In this document: in pieces, positions 54,607 to 63,565 of the stretch
Position numbering within the stretch: the stretch's first letter is position 1
How the letters are laid out: the number at the start of each line of letters is the position of its first letter
NCBI GenBank assembly: GCA_963797015.1
Contig: CAWCNV010000003.1
Span: forward strand, 310,001-374,000
From: JBBPZA01 sp963797015
GTDB lineage: Bacteria; Actinomycetota; Thermoleophilia; Solirubrobacterales; Solirubrobacteraceae
Direction of reading: 5' to 3'
DNA length: 64,000 bases
Position numbers and translations under genes: made by a program
Notes under the pieces: generated by a model
Database searches by the model: none
What the model saw: only the letters and a program-made list of their open reading frames with translations
Told to the model about the DNA's origin: nothing

Positions 54607-54816
54607 CGAGGCGCTACCGCCCAGGCGCTGTTCGGGCGCCAGTTCCGCGCCACGCGGCAGCACGGCGAGCTGCTCGAGTCAGGCCTCGCGCCGGTCGTGA
54701 GCGCCACCTGGCACCCCTCGGCGGTGCTGCGCGCGCCCGACGAGGAGAGCCGCGCGGTCTCGATGCGCGAGCTGGTCGAGGACCTCGCGACCGTCGCGCG
54801 GGCGATGGCCGCCTAG
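54607..54816 (+). pseudogene. C-terminal remnant of a uracil-DNA glycosylase (family 4/UdgX-like)
   Basis: The frame reads GATAQALFGRQFRATRQHGELLE, SGLAPVVSATWHPSAVLRAPDEESRAVSM and a final helix ELVEDLATVARAMAA. This is the last third of a family-4/UdgX-type uracil-DNA glycosylase, including the HPSAVLR active-site loop. The first 130 or so residues, with the Fe-S cysteines and catalytic water site, are missing, and no start codon lies in frame close by. It follows the helicase by 40 bp. Its TAG stop is reused as the first three bases of the cyclophilin -10 element. Confidence 0.72.
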
Positions 54817-54826
54817 AGTTGCGCCC

Positions 54827-55285
54827 ATGCCATCCATTGCCACGATGCACACCACCGCCGGGCCCATCGCCCTCGAGCTGTTCGACGAGGACGCCCCCAA
54901 GACCGTCGAGAACTTCCGCAAGCTCGCCGGCGACGGCTTCTACGACGGGATCATCTTCCATCGCGTGATCCCCGACTTCATGATCCAGGGCGGCTGCCCG
55001 GAGGGGACAGGCACCGGCGGCCCGGGCTACACGTTCGAGGACGAGATCAACCCCCACAAGGTCGAGCGGGGGGCGCTCGCCATGGCCAACGCCGGCCCCG
55101 ACACCAACGGCTCGCAGTTCTTCATCGTCACCACCGACGCCGCTCCGTGGCTCGACGGCAAGCACACGGTCTTCGGGAAGGTCGCCTCGGGGATGGAGAC
55201 GGTGGACGCGATCGAGTCGCTTCCGATCGGTCGCAACGACCGCCCGAAGGACCCGCCGAGCATCGAGCGGATCGAGCTGGGCTGA
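54827..55285 (+). CDS. Cyclophilin-type peptidyl-prolyl cis-trans isomerase
   Basis: A 152-residue cytoplasmic cyclophilin. GPIALELFDEDAPKTVENFRKLAGDGFYDGIIFHRVIPDFMIQGG carries the active-site Arg and Phe, and MANAGPDTNGSQFFIVTTDAAPWLDGKHTVFGKV the rest of the cyclosporin-type pocket. It catalyses prolyl isomerisation during folding. The ATG at 54827 has TAGAGT (54814-54819) ending 7 bp upstream. A copy of its last codons and stop is repeated about 37 bp downstream. Confidence 0.95.
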   Translation: MPSIATMHTTAGPIALELFDEDAPKTVENFRKLAGDGFYDGIIFHRVIPDFMIQGGCPEGTGTGGPGYTFEDEINPHKVERGALAMANAGPDTNGSQFFIVTTDAAPWLDGKHTVFGKVASGMETVDAIESLPIGRNDRPKDPPSIERIELG

Positions 55286-55331
55286 GGGCGCCGCTCCGGG
55301 CGAGCGCGCCGAGCTGGGCTGAGGGGCGCCC
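55286..55331. terminator. Inverted repeat after cyclophilin, inside a short duplication
   Basis: GGGCGCC at 55286-55292 pairs with GGCGCCC at 55325-55331 across a 32-bp spacer, between two convergent genes. The arms are created by a near-exact 20-bp direct repeat (55273-55292 and 55310-55330) that copies the last codons and stop of the cyclophilin gene. No T run, as usual at this GC content. Confidence 0.4.
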
Positions 55332-55342
55332 GCCGACCGCGA

Positions 55343-57646
55343 TCAGGCCGGCGCCGGCTCGCTCGGCACCGGCGCCTCGGCGAGGCGCATCGCGAGTATC
55401 GCGACGTCGTCGTGGCGCTCGGCGGACTGGAAGGAGCGCAGGTCGGCGGCGATGCGGGTGACGAGCGCCGCCGGCTCCTGCGACCCCTCGCGCAGCGTCG
55501 CCAGCAGCCGCTCCTCGCCGTAGCGGTCGCGCTCGCCCACGGCCTCCAGCACGCCATCGGTGTAGAGCAGGATCGCGTCACCCGGTTTCAGCTCCGCTGT
55601 GGTGGTCTCCCACGTCTCGTCCGCCACCGCCCCGGCGATCGTGCCCTTGCAGTCGAGCTCCTCGATCTCGCCCTCGCGAAGGAGAAGCGGGAGGGGATGG
55701 CCGCAGCACGCGACCGCCAGGCGGCCGCCCGCGGCGGGGGGGCCGCTGAAGTGCAGGCACACGGCCGTGACCAGCGCGAGCTCGGGCTCGTCGAGCAGCG
55801 TCGCGTTGAGCGCGCGCACGGCGGTCGCGGGGTCGCCGGTGAGCTGGCCCGCGCTGCGCAGCGTGAAGCGCGCCAGCGGCGTCAGCCTGGCCGCCTGCGC
55901 GCCGTGGCCCGAGACGTCGCCGATGATCACCATCCATCCCTCGCGGGTGGCGAACACGTCGTAGAAGTCGCCGCCGACGTCGTTGAGCTCCCCCGCCGGC
56001 TCGTACAGGGCGGCGAACGACAGGCCCTCGACTTCGGGCAGCCGCGGAGGCCGCAGCGCGTCCTGGAGCGTCGTGGCGATGCGCGTGCGCTCGGTGTACA
56101 TGCGCGCGTTCTCGGCCGCCACGGCGGCGCGGTGGGCCAGCTCCTCGGCGAGCTCCACGTCGGAGTCGGAGAAGCGCCGCCCCGACTCGGCGCCGACCAG
56201 CGAGAGCACGCCGATCACGCGCCCACCCGCCTTCATGGGAACGATCATCGCCGAGCGCAGCCCCAGCGAGCGCAGGAGCTCGAGGTGCTCGGCGTCGTGC
56301 GCGGCCGCCACGAGCGCTTCCTCGGAGATGTCGTTCATACATCGTGAAACGCCGTCGCGCAGGACCTCGGCCGTGCCCGCGGACCCGTCGACGCGCTCGC
56401 GGTAGCGGGCGGCGAGGCGCCGGCCCACGGCGACCTTCTCGGGATCGACGTGCGCGACCGCCACCTGGCGCACGTAGCCGGAGTCGTCGGGAAGCGACAC
56501 CGCGCACCAGTCGGCCAGCGCCGGCACCGCGATCTCGGCCACCTGCTGCAGGGTTCGCTCGTAGTCGAGCGACGAGCTGAGCACGTCGCTGGCCTGGGCC
56601 AGCAGCCGGCTCGCCAGCTCGGCGCGCTTGACCTCGGTGATGTCCTCGATGACGTTCACCACGCGGACCACCGCGCCGGTGTCGTCGGTGACCGGCGAGG
56701 TGCGGTTGAGCAGCCAGCGCTGCTCGCCCGTCTCGGGCACCACGGTGCGCACCAGCAGCGGCGCGACGTCGTGCTTGCCCGCCAGCAGCTGCGCGCCCGG
56801 CAGCTCGTCGGCGGCGAGCGGCCGTCCCTCCTCGTCGGTGATCGCGAGACGCGCCATGACGTCCACGGCCGCGGCTTCGTAGAGCCCCTCCGGCCGGGCG
56901 AAGCCGAGCAGGTCGGCGGCGGCCTGATTGGCCTGCACGATCGTCCCGCCGGGCTCCATCACCGTGACCGCGTCGCCGAGGCCGGCGAGGGCGATCCCGA
57001 GCTGGCGCTCCATCTCGCGCAGCTCGCGGTTCAGGCCGGTGTTGTCGAGCGCCAGCGCGACGCGGCCGGCTAGGACGGCCATGAACTCGAGGTCGCCGGG
57101 GTCATAGCGCCGCCGGGAGGTCTGCCGGACCGTGAGGCTCAGCGCTCCGACGTCCTGCCCGCGGGCGCGCAGCGGCACGACGATCATCGAGTTGGAGCGC
57201 AGCGAGCGCAGGAAATCCAGATCCTCCTCGTCGCGCGCGAGCTTGCGCATCAGCTCCTCGCTCATCTGCACGAGCTGCGGCTCGCCGCTGGCCACCGCGG
57301 CGGCCGAGCCGATGCCGTCCGCCGCCGGCGTCGGGCCGCGTGCGCGCAGCACCTCCTCGATCTCAGCCGCGCCCGGGCCGTCGACGCGGACGCCGAGCCG
57401 CCGCACGCGATCGCCCTGGACGACGTCGACGATGCAGACGTCAGCGCTGCCGGGCACGAGCAGGCGTGTGATCCGCTCGACCGTCTCCTCGACTCCGAGC
57501 GCGCCGTCGGCGACCTCCGCCATAGCGGCGAGAAGCGCGAAGCGCTGGTCGGCGGTGCGGGCGCGGGCGAGCGCTCGAACGGCGAGCGCGCCGAGTGCTC
57601 CGGCGGCAATGACCAGGCCCTGCTGTGCGCGCCGGCCGGCTTCCAC
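55343..57646 (-). CDS. GAF-PAS-GAF PP2C (SpoIIE/RsbU-type) phosphatase
   Basis: A 767-residue regulator. A short N-terminal hydrophobic helix (about 10-26, GLVIAAGALGALAVRALA) may anchor it. Then come GAF (about 35-205), PAS (about 215-335, with VMEPGGTIVQANQAAADLLGF), a second GAF (about 350-510) and a PP2C/SpoIIE domain (about 530-755). PP2C metal motifs are VGGDFYDVF, VIIGDVSGHGAQAA, DAILLYTDGVLEAVG and ERHDDVAILAMR. It would dephosphorylate an anti-sigma-factor antagonist or similar protein on sensing a signal. Start is GTG at 57646, since TAGAAT on the minus strand (57658-57653) ends 6 bp upstream. No partner antagonist is encoded nearby. Confidence 0.93.
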   Translation of the reverse strand: MEAGRRAQQGLVIAAGALGALAVRALARARTADQRFALLAAMAEVADGALGVEETVERITRLLVPGSADVCIVDVVQGDRVRRLGVRVDGPGAAEIEEVLRARGPTPAADGIGSAAAVASGEPQLVQMSEELMRKLARDEEDLDFLRSLRSNSMIVVPLRARGQDVGALSLTVRQTSRRRYDPGDLEFMAVLAGRVALALDNTGLNRELREMERQLGIALAGLGDAVTVMEPGGTIVQANQAAADLLGFARPEGLYEAAAVDVMARLAITDEEGRPLAADELPGAQLLAGKHDVAPLLVRTVVPETGEQRWLLNRTSPVTDDTGAVVRVVNVIEDITEVKRAELASRLLAQASDVLSSSLDYERTLQQVAEIAVPALADWCAVSLPDDSGYVRQVAVAHVDPEKVAVGRRLAARYRERVDGSAGTAEVLRDGVSRCMNDISEEALVAAAHDAEHLELLRSLGLRSAMIVPMKAGGRVIGVLSLVGAESGRRFSDSDVELAEELAHRAAVAAENARMYTERTRIATTLQDALRPPRLPEVEGLSFAALYEPAGELNDVGGDFYDVFATREGWMVIIGDVSGHGAQAARLTPLARFTLRSAGQLTGDPATAVRALNATLLDEPELALVTAVCLHFSGPPAAGGRLAVACCGHPLPLLLREGEIEELDCKGTIAGAVADETWETTTAELKPGDAILLYTDGVLEAVGERDRYGEERLLATLREGSQEPAALVTRIAADLRSFQSAERHDDVAILAMRLAEAPVPSEPAPA

Positions 57647-57732
57647 CGCCTGATTCTAGGTCGGACGGGGCAGCTAGGTGGGGTCGGCTAGTCTCTTCGC
57701 GAGCACAGGCGAGCGAGCAGAGGGAGAGCAGC

Positions 57733-59286
57733 ATGGCGACCGTCGAACAGCGCCCCGCCGCGGCCCAGAGCAGCAATGGCAGCGGCGACCAGACCCCGGT
57801 CTACAACCCTGCGACCGGCGAGCAGATCCGCTCGGTCCCCAACCGAACTCCCGACGAGGTGCGGGAGATCGTCCAGCGCGCGCGCGACGCGCAGCCCGGC
57901 TGGGAGGCGCTCGGCTTCGAGGGCCGTGGCCGCATCCTCCTGCGCGCCCAGAAGTGGGTGCTCGACAACTCCGACCGCCTCATCGAGACGATCGTCTCCG
58001 AGACGGGCAAGACCTACGAGGACGCCCAGCTCGCCGAGGTTTCCTACGCCGCTTCGGCGTTCGGCTTCTGGGCCAAGAACGCACCCGAGTTCCTGGCCGA
58101 CGAGCGCGTCAAGTCCTCCTCTGTGTTCGTCAAGGGCAAGAAGCTGACCGTGCGCTACGCCCCCGCGGGCGTGGTCGGCGTTATCGGCCCGTGGAACTTC
58201 CCGCTCACCAACTCGTTCGGCGATTGCATCCCCGCGCTCGCCGCCGGCAACACCGCCGTGCTCAAGCCGGCCGAGATCACCCCGCTGACGTCGATGCTGA
58301 TGGAGGAGATGCTGCGCGATTGCGGCGCGCCCGAGGGCGTCTTCCAGGTCGCGACCGGCAAGGGCTCCGCTCTCGGCCCGGCGCTGATCGACGCGGTTGA
58401 CATCGTGATGTTCACCGGCTCCACCGAGGTCGGCAAGCAGATCATGCGCCAGGCCTCCGAGACGCTGACCCCCGTCTACCTCGAGCTGGGTGGCAAGGAC
58501 CCGATGGTCGTGCTCTCCGACGCCGACCTCGAGCGCGCGGCCAACGCGGCGGCGTTCTACTCGATGAACAACGGCGGCCAGGTCTGCATCTCGACCGAGC
58601 GCGTGTACGTCGAGGAGCCGATCTACGACGAGTTCGTCTCGCGCGTGACCGAGAAGGTGCGCAACATCCGCCAGGGCGTGCCCGCCGGTCCCGGCAGCGT
58701 CGACGTGGGCGCTATCACCTCCCCGCCCCAGATCGACGTCGTCGAGGACCATGTCAAGGACGCGGTCGACAAGGGCGCGCGGCTGCTCACGGGCGGCCGG
58801 CGAGGTGGCGGCGACGGCGGCGGCATGTTCTACGAGCCCACGGTGCTGGCCGATGTCGACCACACGATGAAGTGCATGACCGAGGAGACCTTCGGGCCGA
58901 CGCTGCCGATCATGAAGGTGCGCGACGCCGAAGAGGCGCTGCGGATGGCCAACGACTCCCAGTACGGGCTGCAGGCCTCGGTGTGGACCAAGGACGTCGC
59001 GCGCGGCGAGGCGCTGGCCAGGCGAGTGGAGGCGGGCGCGGTGTGCGTCAACGACTCCCAGATCAACTACGTGGCGCTCGAGCTGCCGATGGGCGGCTGG
59101 AAGCTCTCGGGCATGGGCAGCCGCCACGGCGCCGGCGGGATCCGCAAGTACACGCGCCAGCAGACGCTGCTGGTGACGCGGCTGGCTCCCAAGAAGGACA
59201 TCCACATGTTCCCGTACAAGGCGCGGACGACGAAGCTCCTGGGGCGGATGCTGAAGCTCCTGTACGGGCGCGGCAAGCGGGACTAG
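57733..59286 (+). CDS. NAD(P)-dependent aldehyde dehydrogenase
   Basis: A 517-residue aldehyde dehydrogenase. Coenzyme and active-site features: VVGVIGPWNFPLTNSFGDCIPALAAGNTAVLKPAEITPL, FTGSTEVGKQI, LELGGKDPMVVL (general base Glu) and NNGGQVCISTERVYV (catalytic Cys, about residue 285). The C-terminus keeps TEETFGPTLPI and the SGMGSRHG region. The tail KDIHMFPYKARTTKLLGRMLKLLYGRGKRD is a basic amphipathic extension that might touch the membrane. The ATG at 57733 has GAGGGAGA about 6 bp upstream, so this gene is leadered. It would oxidise aliphatic or fatty aldehydes. Confidence 0.94.
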   Translation: MATVEQRPAAAQSSNGSGDQTPVYNPATGEQIRSVPNRTPDEVREIVQRARDAQPGWEALGFEGRGRILLRAQKWVLDNSDRLIETIVSETGKTYEDAQLAEVSYAASAFGFWAKNAPEFLADERVKSSSVFVKGKKLTVRYAPAGVVGVIGPWNFPLTNSFGDCIPALAAGNTAVLKPAEITPLTSMLMEEMLRDCGAPEGVFQVATGKGSALGPALIDAVDIVMFTGSTEVGKQIMRQASETLTPVYLELGGKDPMVVLSDADLERAANAAAFYSMNNGGQVCISTERVYVEEPIYDEFVSRVTEKVRNIRQGVPAGPGSVDVGAITSPPQIDVVEDHVKDAVDKGARLLTGGRRGGGDGGGMFYEPTVLADVDHTMKCMTEETFGPTLPIMKVRDAEEALRMANDSQYGLQASVWTKDVARGEALARRVEAGAVCVNDSQINYVALELPMGGWKLSGMGSRHGAGGIRKYTRQQTLLVTRLAPKKDIHMFPYKARTTKLLGRMLKLLYGRGKRD

Positions 59287-59297
59287 CGGCGCCCTAG

Positions 59298-60137
59298 CTG
59301 CTCGCGATCGCGCTCGCATTCGGCTCGGCGCTCTCCTGGGGGGTCGCCGACTTCATCGGGGGGCTCAAGGCCCGCCGGCTGCCGGTGCTTTGCGTCCTGC
59401 TGGTGAGCCAGGGCGCGGCCCTGGCTCTGCTCGTGGTCGTGATCGCGGCACGCGCCGTGTCGCCGCCGGCGGCGACTGACCTGCTCCCGGCCGCGGTCGG
59501 CTCGATCGGCGGGACGATCGGGCTGGCCGCGTTCTACCGGGCCCTCTCGATCGGGACGATGAGCATCGTGGCGCCGATCTCGGCGACCGCCGCGTTGATT
59601 CCGATGATCGCGGGGATCGCCGGCGGCGACCGCCCGGGCGCGCTCCAGCTTGCGGGCATCGCGGCCGCGATCGCCGGCGTCATGCTGGCGTCGCGCGAAG
59701 CCCACGAGGACGAGCGGCGCGCGGAGGCGACGCGGCAGAGCATCGCGCTGGCGCTCGTCGCCGCGCTGGGGTTCGGCTCGTTCCTGGCACTGATCCAGAG
59801 CGCGGCCGAGGCCAGCGTCCCGTGGGCGTTGCTCGTCGCGCGCGTCAGCTCGGTGGCGCTCGTCTCCGCAGCCGTCCTGTTCTTGCGGCCGCCTCCGCCG
59901 TCGCGTGCCGAGCTACCGCCGCTGGCGCTCGTCGGCCTCCTGGACCTCGGCGCCAACGGGCTGTACGCGGCGGCGACCACCGAGGGTCTGCTGAGCATCG
60001 TCGGGGTGCTCGGCTCGCTGTATCCCGTCACGACCGTGGTCCTGGCCCGCGCGCTGCTGGGCGAGCGCCTGCGGCGCGTGCAGGACGCCGGCATCGCGCT
60101 CACGCTGGCCGGCGTGGCGCTGATCGCCGCCGGCTGA
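59298..60137 (+). CDS. EamA/DMT-family transporter with a probable CTG start
   Basis: About 279 residues with ten membrane helices of the drug/metabolite transporter superfamily, in two EamA halves (GVADFIGGLKARRL, IGGTIGLAAFYRALSIGTMSIVAPISATAALIPM; second half LDLGANGLYAAATTEGLLSIVGVLGSLYPVTTVVLARALLGE). The first helix (LAIALAFGSALSWGVADFIGG) needs a start before the first GTG at 59385, yet no ATG, GTG or TTG exists between an in-frame TAG at 59295-59297 and that point. CTG at 59298 is the only reasonable start. It lies 11 bp after the aldehyde dehydrogenase stop, so coupling may help. Substrate unknown. Confidence 0.8.
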   Translation: MLAIALAFGSALSWGVADFIGGLKARRLPVLCVLLVSQGAALALLVVVIAARAVSPPAATDLLPAAVGSIGGTIGLAAFYRALSIGTMSIVAPISATAALIPMIAGIAGGDRPGALQLAGIAAAIAGVMLASREAHEDERRAEATRQSIALALVAALGFGSFLALIQSAAEASVPWALLVARVSSVALVSAAVLFLRPPPPSRAELPPLALVGLLDLGANGLYAAATTEGLLSIVGVLGSLYPVTTVVLARALLGERLRRVQDAGIALTLAGVALIAAG

Positions 60138-60188
60138 CTCGCGCAACGCTGTGCAAACGCGGGCGTGCGACATTCGTTGGTGGTGCGG

Positions 60189-62984
60189 ATGCCCCGACAG
60201 CCGACAGCCGCCCGAGCCACCAATCCGCGGCCGCCCGCCGCCCGGTGCCCGCTCGCCCGCCCCGCGCTACTGGCGCTCGCGATCGGGGTGCTGCTCGCGC
60301 TGCTCGCGTCCGCTCCGGCCGGCGCGCTCCCCTCCGGCTTTCAGGAGGACACGCCGATCACGGGACTGACCTACCCCACACAGGTGCGCTTCGCGCCCGA
60401 CGGCCGGGTGTTCGTGGCGGAGAAGTCCGGCATCGTCAAGGAGTACTCGAGCCTGAGCGACACGACGCCGGACACTGTCGTGGACCTGCGCAGCGACGTG
60501 TTCAACGCCTGGGACCGCGGACTGCTCGGCCTGGCGATCGATCCGAGCTTCCCGACCAAGCCCTACCTCTACCTCGCCTACACCTACAACCGCACCTGGG
60601 ACGGCTCAGGAAGCTGGCCGCCGGCGATCCCGGGCGACCCGACCACCGACGACTGCCCTGATCCGCCCGGTCTGAACCTCGACGGCTGCGACGTCCGCGG
60701 CCGCGTCGTCAGGGTCGACCTGTCGAATCCGGCCCTCAACGACCAGAAGGTGCTGGTCGAGGACTGGTGCCAGCAGTACCCGAGCCACTCGATCGGCGAG
60801 CTCACCTTCGGCCGCGACGGGATGCTCTACGCCGGCGGCGGTGACGGGGCCAACTTCAACCAGCTCAACGTCGGCGATGCCGGCGACCCGCTGCCGAACA
60901 AGTGCGGCGACCCGCCCAAGGAGGGCGGGATGCTGCGTGCCCAGGACTGGCGCACAACCGGCGACCCGCTCGGGCTCGACGGCTCGATCATCCGCGTCGA
61001 TCCCAACACCGGCAACGGCGTCGCCGGCAACCCGGGGTACACGGCCGCCGGCGCCGCCACCAACCGCGCCCGGATCATCGCCTATGGCCTGCGCAACCCG
61101 TACCGCTTCTCGTTCAGGCCCGGGACCGATGAGCTGTGGCTGGGCGACGTCGGTTGGAACACGCGCGAGCGCATCTACCGCATCGCCGATACCACGCCCA
61201 CCTCGCCCCCCGACTTCGGCTGGCCCTGCTACGAGGGCACCCTGAATACATCGGGGGATTACCCCGTTCTGAAGTCGCTCCCGATCTGCTCCGGCCTGTA
61301 CGCGTTCGAAGCGGCCGCGCCGGGCTCGGTCGTCGCACGCCCGTACTTCGAGTACACCCACAACCAGGCGGTGGTCCCGGGTCAGAGCTGCGGCGTGGGC
61401 ACGAGCGGCGCGGTCACCGGCATCGCCTTCTCGCCCGCCGGCGGCCCGTTCCCGGCGCCGTACGCCGGCGCGTTGTTCTTCGCCGACTACTCGCACAACT
61501 GCATCTACGTCATGCCCCCGGGGACGAACGGACTGCCCGACGTGTCGAAGAGGCAGGTTTTCCTGGCGGGCGCGGCCACGCCGGTGGCGCTCGATTTCGG
61601 GCCCGGCGGCGCGCTCTACTACGTGGACATCATCGGAGGCATGATCCATCGGCTGCGCTACTTCTCAGCCAACCAGCCGCCGATCGCGCGCCTCGCCGCG
61701 GACACCCAGGACCCCTACCCGGTGAGCACGGTCGTCCACTTCACCTCGCTTGGCTCGCGCGACCCGGAGGGCGACCCGCTCACCTATTCCTGGGACCTCG
61801 ACGGCGACGGGAACTTCGGCGAGGCGGGCGAGGCCGGGCCCTCCCCGACGTTCACGTACCTCCCGGGCACTTACACGCCAGACGCGAACGGGCACGTGCA
61901 GGTGCGCCTGCGGGTATCGGACCAGCTCGGCGCGACGACGACCTCGGCGCCGCTCGAGATCCGTCCGGGCAATCGGCCGCCGACGGCGAACATCACCGCG
62001 CCGGCCGCCTCGCTGCGCTGGTCGGCCGACGAGAAGATCTCGTTCTCGGGCACGGCGACCGACCCGGACCAGGGCGTTCTGCCCCCCTCGGCGATGTCGT
62101 GGGACATCAAGCTGCACCACTGCCCGTCGAGCTGCCACGTGCACCCGATCCTGACGCTCGACGGCGTCGCCTCGGGGTCCTTCGTGGCGCAGGACCACGA
62201 GCTGCCCAACTACCTCGAGCTGACCCTGACCGTGACCGACGCGAACGGCGCAACCGACACGAAGACGCTGCGCCTCGACCCCAAGACGATCCGCCTGCGC
62301 GTGCTCTCCGACCCGCCGGGCGCGACCGTCTCGCTGGCGGGCCGCAGCGGACCGGCTCCGCTCACGCGCACGACGATCGCGGGCGCGCGCGTGGCGGTCT
62401 CGGCCGCACCCAGCAACGGCGCCTACCGCTTCCAGCGCTGGTCCGATGGCTCGACCTCCGCCTTGCGGACGCTGACCGCCCCCGCCGTCAACACCGACCT
62501 CTTGGCGCGGTACGCGCTGCCCGGCTCGGGGGGCTCGGGGGGCTCGGGGGGCTCGGGGGGCTCGGGGGGCTCGGGTGGATCGGGTGGCTCAGGGGGCTCC
62601 GGCGGCTCGGGCGGCGGCGGTTCGGGGTCGAGCGACACCACGGCGCCGACGCTCAGGGTCGGCGGCTCCCGCCGCCAGTCCGCGCTGCGCACGCGCAGGA
62701 TCGTGCTGTCGGTGCGCTGCAAGCAGGAGGCATGCACGGCGCGCGCCGAGCGCTCGCTCGGGCTCACGGTGCGCACCGCGAGCTACAAGCTGCGTTCGCG
62801 CGGCCTGCCGCTGGGCGCCGACGACCGCGAGAAGATGACCCTCAAGCTCAGCTCGGCGGCCCTGCGCGCGGCGCGGAAGGCGGCCCGCCGGCGCGGCAGC
62901 ATCAAGGCGAAGGTGAAGCTCTACGCGACGGACGAGGCCGGCAACGTCGACCGCGCGACGCGCACGGTGATCCTCGTCCGCTAG
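60189..62984 (+). CDS. Secreted PQQ-type glucose/sorbosone dehydrogenase with PKD domain and Gly-Ser linker
   Basis: A 931-residue exported protein. Signal peptide about 20-46 (ALLALAIGVLLALLASAPAGA). A six-bladed GSDH propeller follows (about 50-490): ITGLTYPTQVRFAPDGRVFVAEKSG, GLLGLAIDPSFPTKPYLYLAYTY, SHSIGELTFGRDGMLYAGGGDG, ARIIAYGLRNPYRFSFRPGTDELWLGDVGWNTRE. PKD-like domains come next (PPIARLAADTQDPYPVSTVVHFTSLGSRDPEGDPLTYSWDLDGDGNF), then a PEGA-like segment, a GSG repeat linker (about 778-815) and a basic C-terminal domain ending VDRATRTVILVR. It may oxidise sugars outside the cell, or bind polysaccharide. The start is uncertain: ATG 60189 is used; GTG 60165 adds 8 residues. Confidence 0.88.
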   Translation: MPRQPTAARATNPRPPAARCPLARPALLALAIGVLLALLASAPAGALPSGFQEDTPITGLTYPTQVRFAPDGRVFVAEKSGIVKEYSSLSDTTPDTVVDLRSDVFNAWDRGLLGLAIDPSFPTKPYLYLAYTYNRTWDGSGSWPPAIPGDPTTDDCPDPPGLNLDGCDVRGRVVRVDLSNPALNDQKVLVEDWCQQYPSHSIGELTFGRDGMLYAGGGDGANFNQLNVGDAGDPLPNKCGDPPKEGGMLRAQDWRTTGDPLGLDGSIIRVDPNTGNGVAGNPGYTAAGAATNRARIIAYGLRNPYRFSFRPGTDELWLGDVGWNTRERIYRIADTTPTSPPDFGWPCYEGTLNTSGDYPVLKSLPICSGLYAFEAAAPGSVVARPYFEYTHNQAVVPGQSCGVGTSGAVTGIAFSPAGGPFPAPYAGALFFADYSHNCIYVMPPGTNGLPDVSKRQVFLAGAATPVALDFGPGGALYYVDIIGGMIHRLRYFSANQPPIARLAADTQDPYPVSTVVHFTSLGSRDPEGDPLTYSWDLDGDGNFGEAGEAGPSPTFTYLPGTYTPDANGHVQVRLRVSDQLGATTTSAPLEIRPGNRPPTANITAPAASLRWSADEKISFSGTATDPDQGVLPPSAMSWDIKLHHCPSSCHVHPILTLDGVASGSFVAQDHELPNYLELTLTVTDANGATDTKTLRLDPKTIRLRVLSDPPGATVSLAGRSGPAPLTRTTIAGARVAVSAAPSNGAYRFQRWSDGSTSALRTLTAPAVNTDLLARYALPGSGGSGGSGGSGGSGGSGGSGGSGGSGGSGGGGSGSSDTTAPTLRVGGSRRQSALRTRRIVLSVRCKQEACTARAERSLGLTVRTASYKLRSRGLPLGADDREKMTLKLSSAALRAARKAARRRGSIKAKVKLYATDEAGNVDRATRTVILVR
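62524..62622 (+). repeat. 9-bp tandem repeat coding a GSG linker
   Basis: The unit GGCTCGGGG is repeated five times exactly from 62524, then continues through about four diverged copies to the GGCGGCGGT at the end. Each unit encodes Gly-Ser-Gly. The identical copies make replication slippage and length change likely; diverged third positions toward the 3' end suggest the growing edge is the 5' side. The repeat keeps frame. Confidence 0.85.
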
Positions 62985-63062
62985 CCGCGGTCACTCCGTC
63001 GGCGCGAGGCGGCCGCCCTTCGCTTCCCGTCGCCGCCGTCCAGCCGCTAGCGTGCGGCTGCG

Positions 63063-63536
63063 ATGGCCAAGCAGCTCTGGTTCCTGCGCCACGGCGACGC
63101 CGAGCCCCACGGGGCGCGTCCCGACGCTGAGCGCCGCCTGACCGACAAGGGCGAGCGCCAGTCGCGCGCGGCGGGCGCGGCGCTGGCCGAGCTCGGATTC
63201 GAGTTCGACGCCCTGCTCACGAGCCCGCGCGTGCGCGCGCTCGACACGGCCAAGCTCGCGACCAAGGAGCTCGGCGGCCCCGAGCCGATCGTCCACGAGC
63301 CGCTCTCCGGCGGCTTCGACCGCAACGACGTCGACGAGCTGCTGGCGGGCTTCGAGGACGAGTGCTGGATTCTTGTGGTCGGCCACGAGCCCGACTTCTC
63401 CGAGGTGATCCGCGACCTCACGGGCGGCCGCATCGACCTCAAGAAGGGCGGCGTTGCCGGCGTGCGCCTCGAGCGCCGGACTGGCGAGCTCGTGGCGCTC
63501 CTGCGCCCGGCCGAGCTGCGCAGGATCGCGAGCTAG
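63063..63536 (+). CDS. SixA-like phosphohistidine phosphatase
   Basis: A 157-residue histidine-phosphatase-superfamily protein of the SixA type. The catalytic RHG is in LWFLRHGDAEPHG, followed by RRLTDKGERQSRAAGAALAELGFEFDALLTSPRVRALDTAKL (second Arg) and LVVGHEPDFSEV (second His). SixA removes phosphate from histidine on phosphotransfer proteins. ATG at 63063, with TAGCGT (63048-63053) ending 9 bp upstream. Cytoplasmic. Confidence 0.92.
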   Translation: MAKQLWFLRHGDAEPHGARPDAERRLTDKGERQSRAAGAALAELGFEFDALLTSPRVRALDTAKLATKELGGPEPIVHEPLSGGFDRNDVDELLAGFEDECWILVVGHEPDFSEVIRDLTGGRIDLKKGGVAGVRLERRTGELVALLRPAELRRIAS

Positions 63537-63565
63537 GAGCGTCGCGCCCGCGCTACGGTCGATCC

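Noticed and set aside
62524..62622. Short regular repeats as a possible CRISPR
   Set aside because: The 9-bp units are contiguous, without spacers, and encode a Gly-Ser linker in frame.
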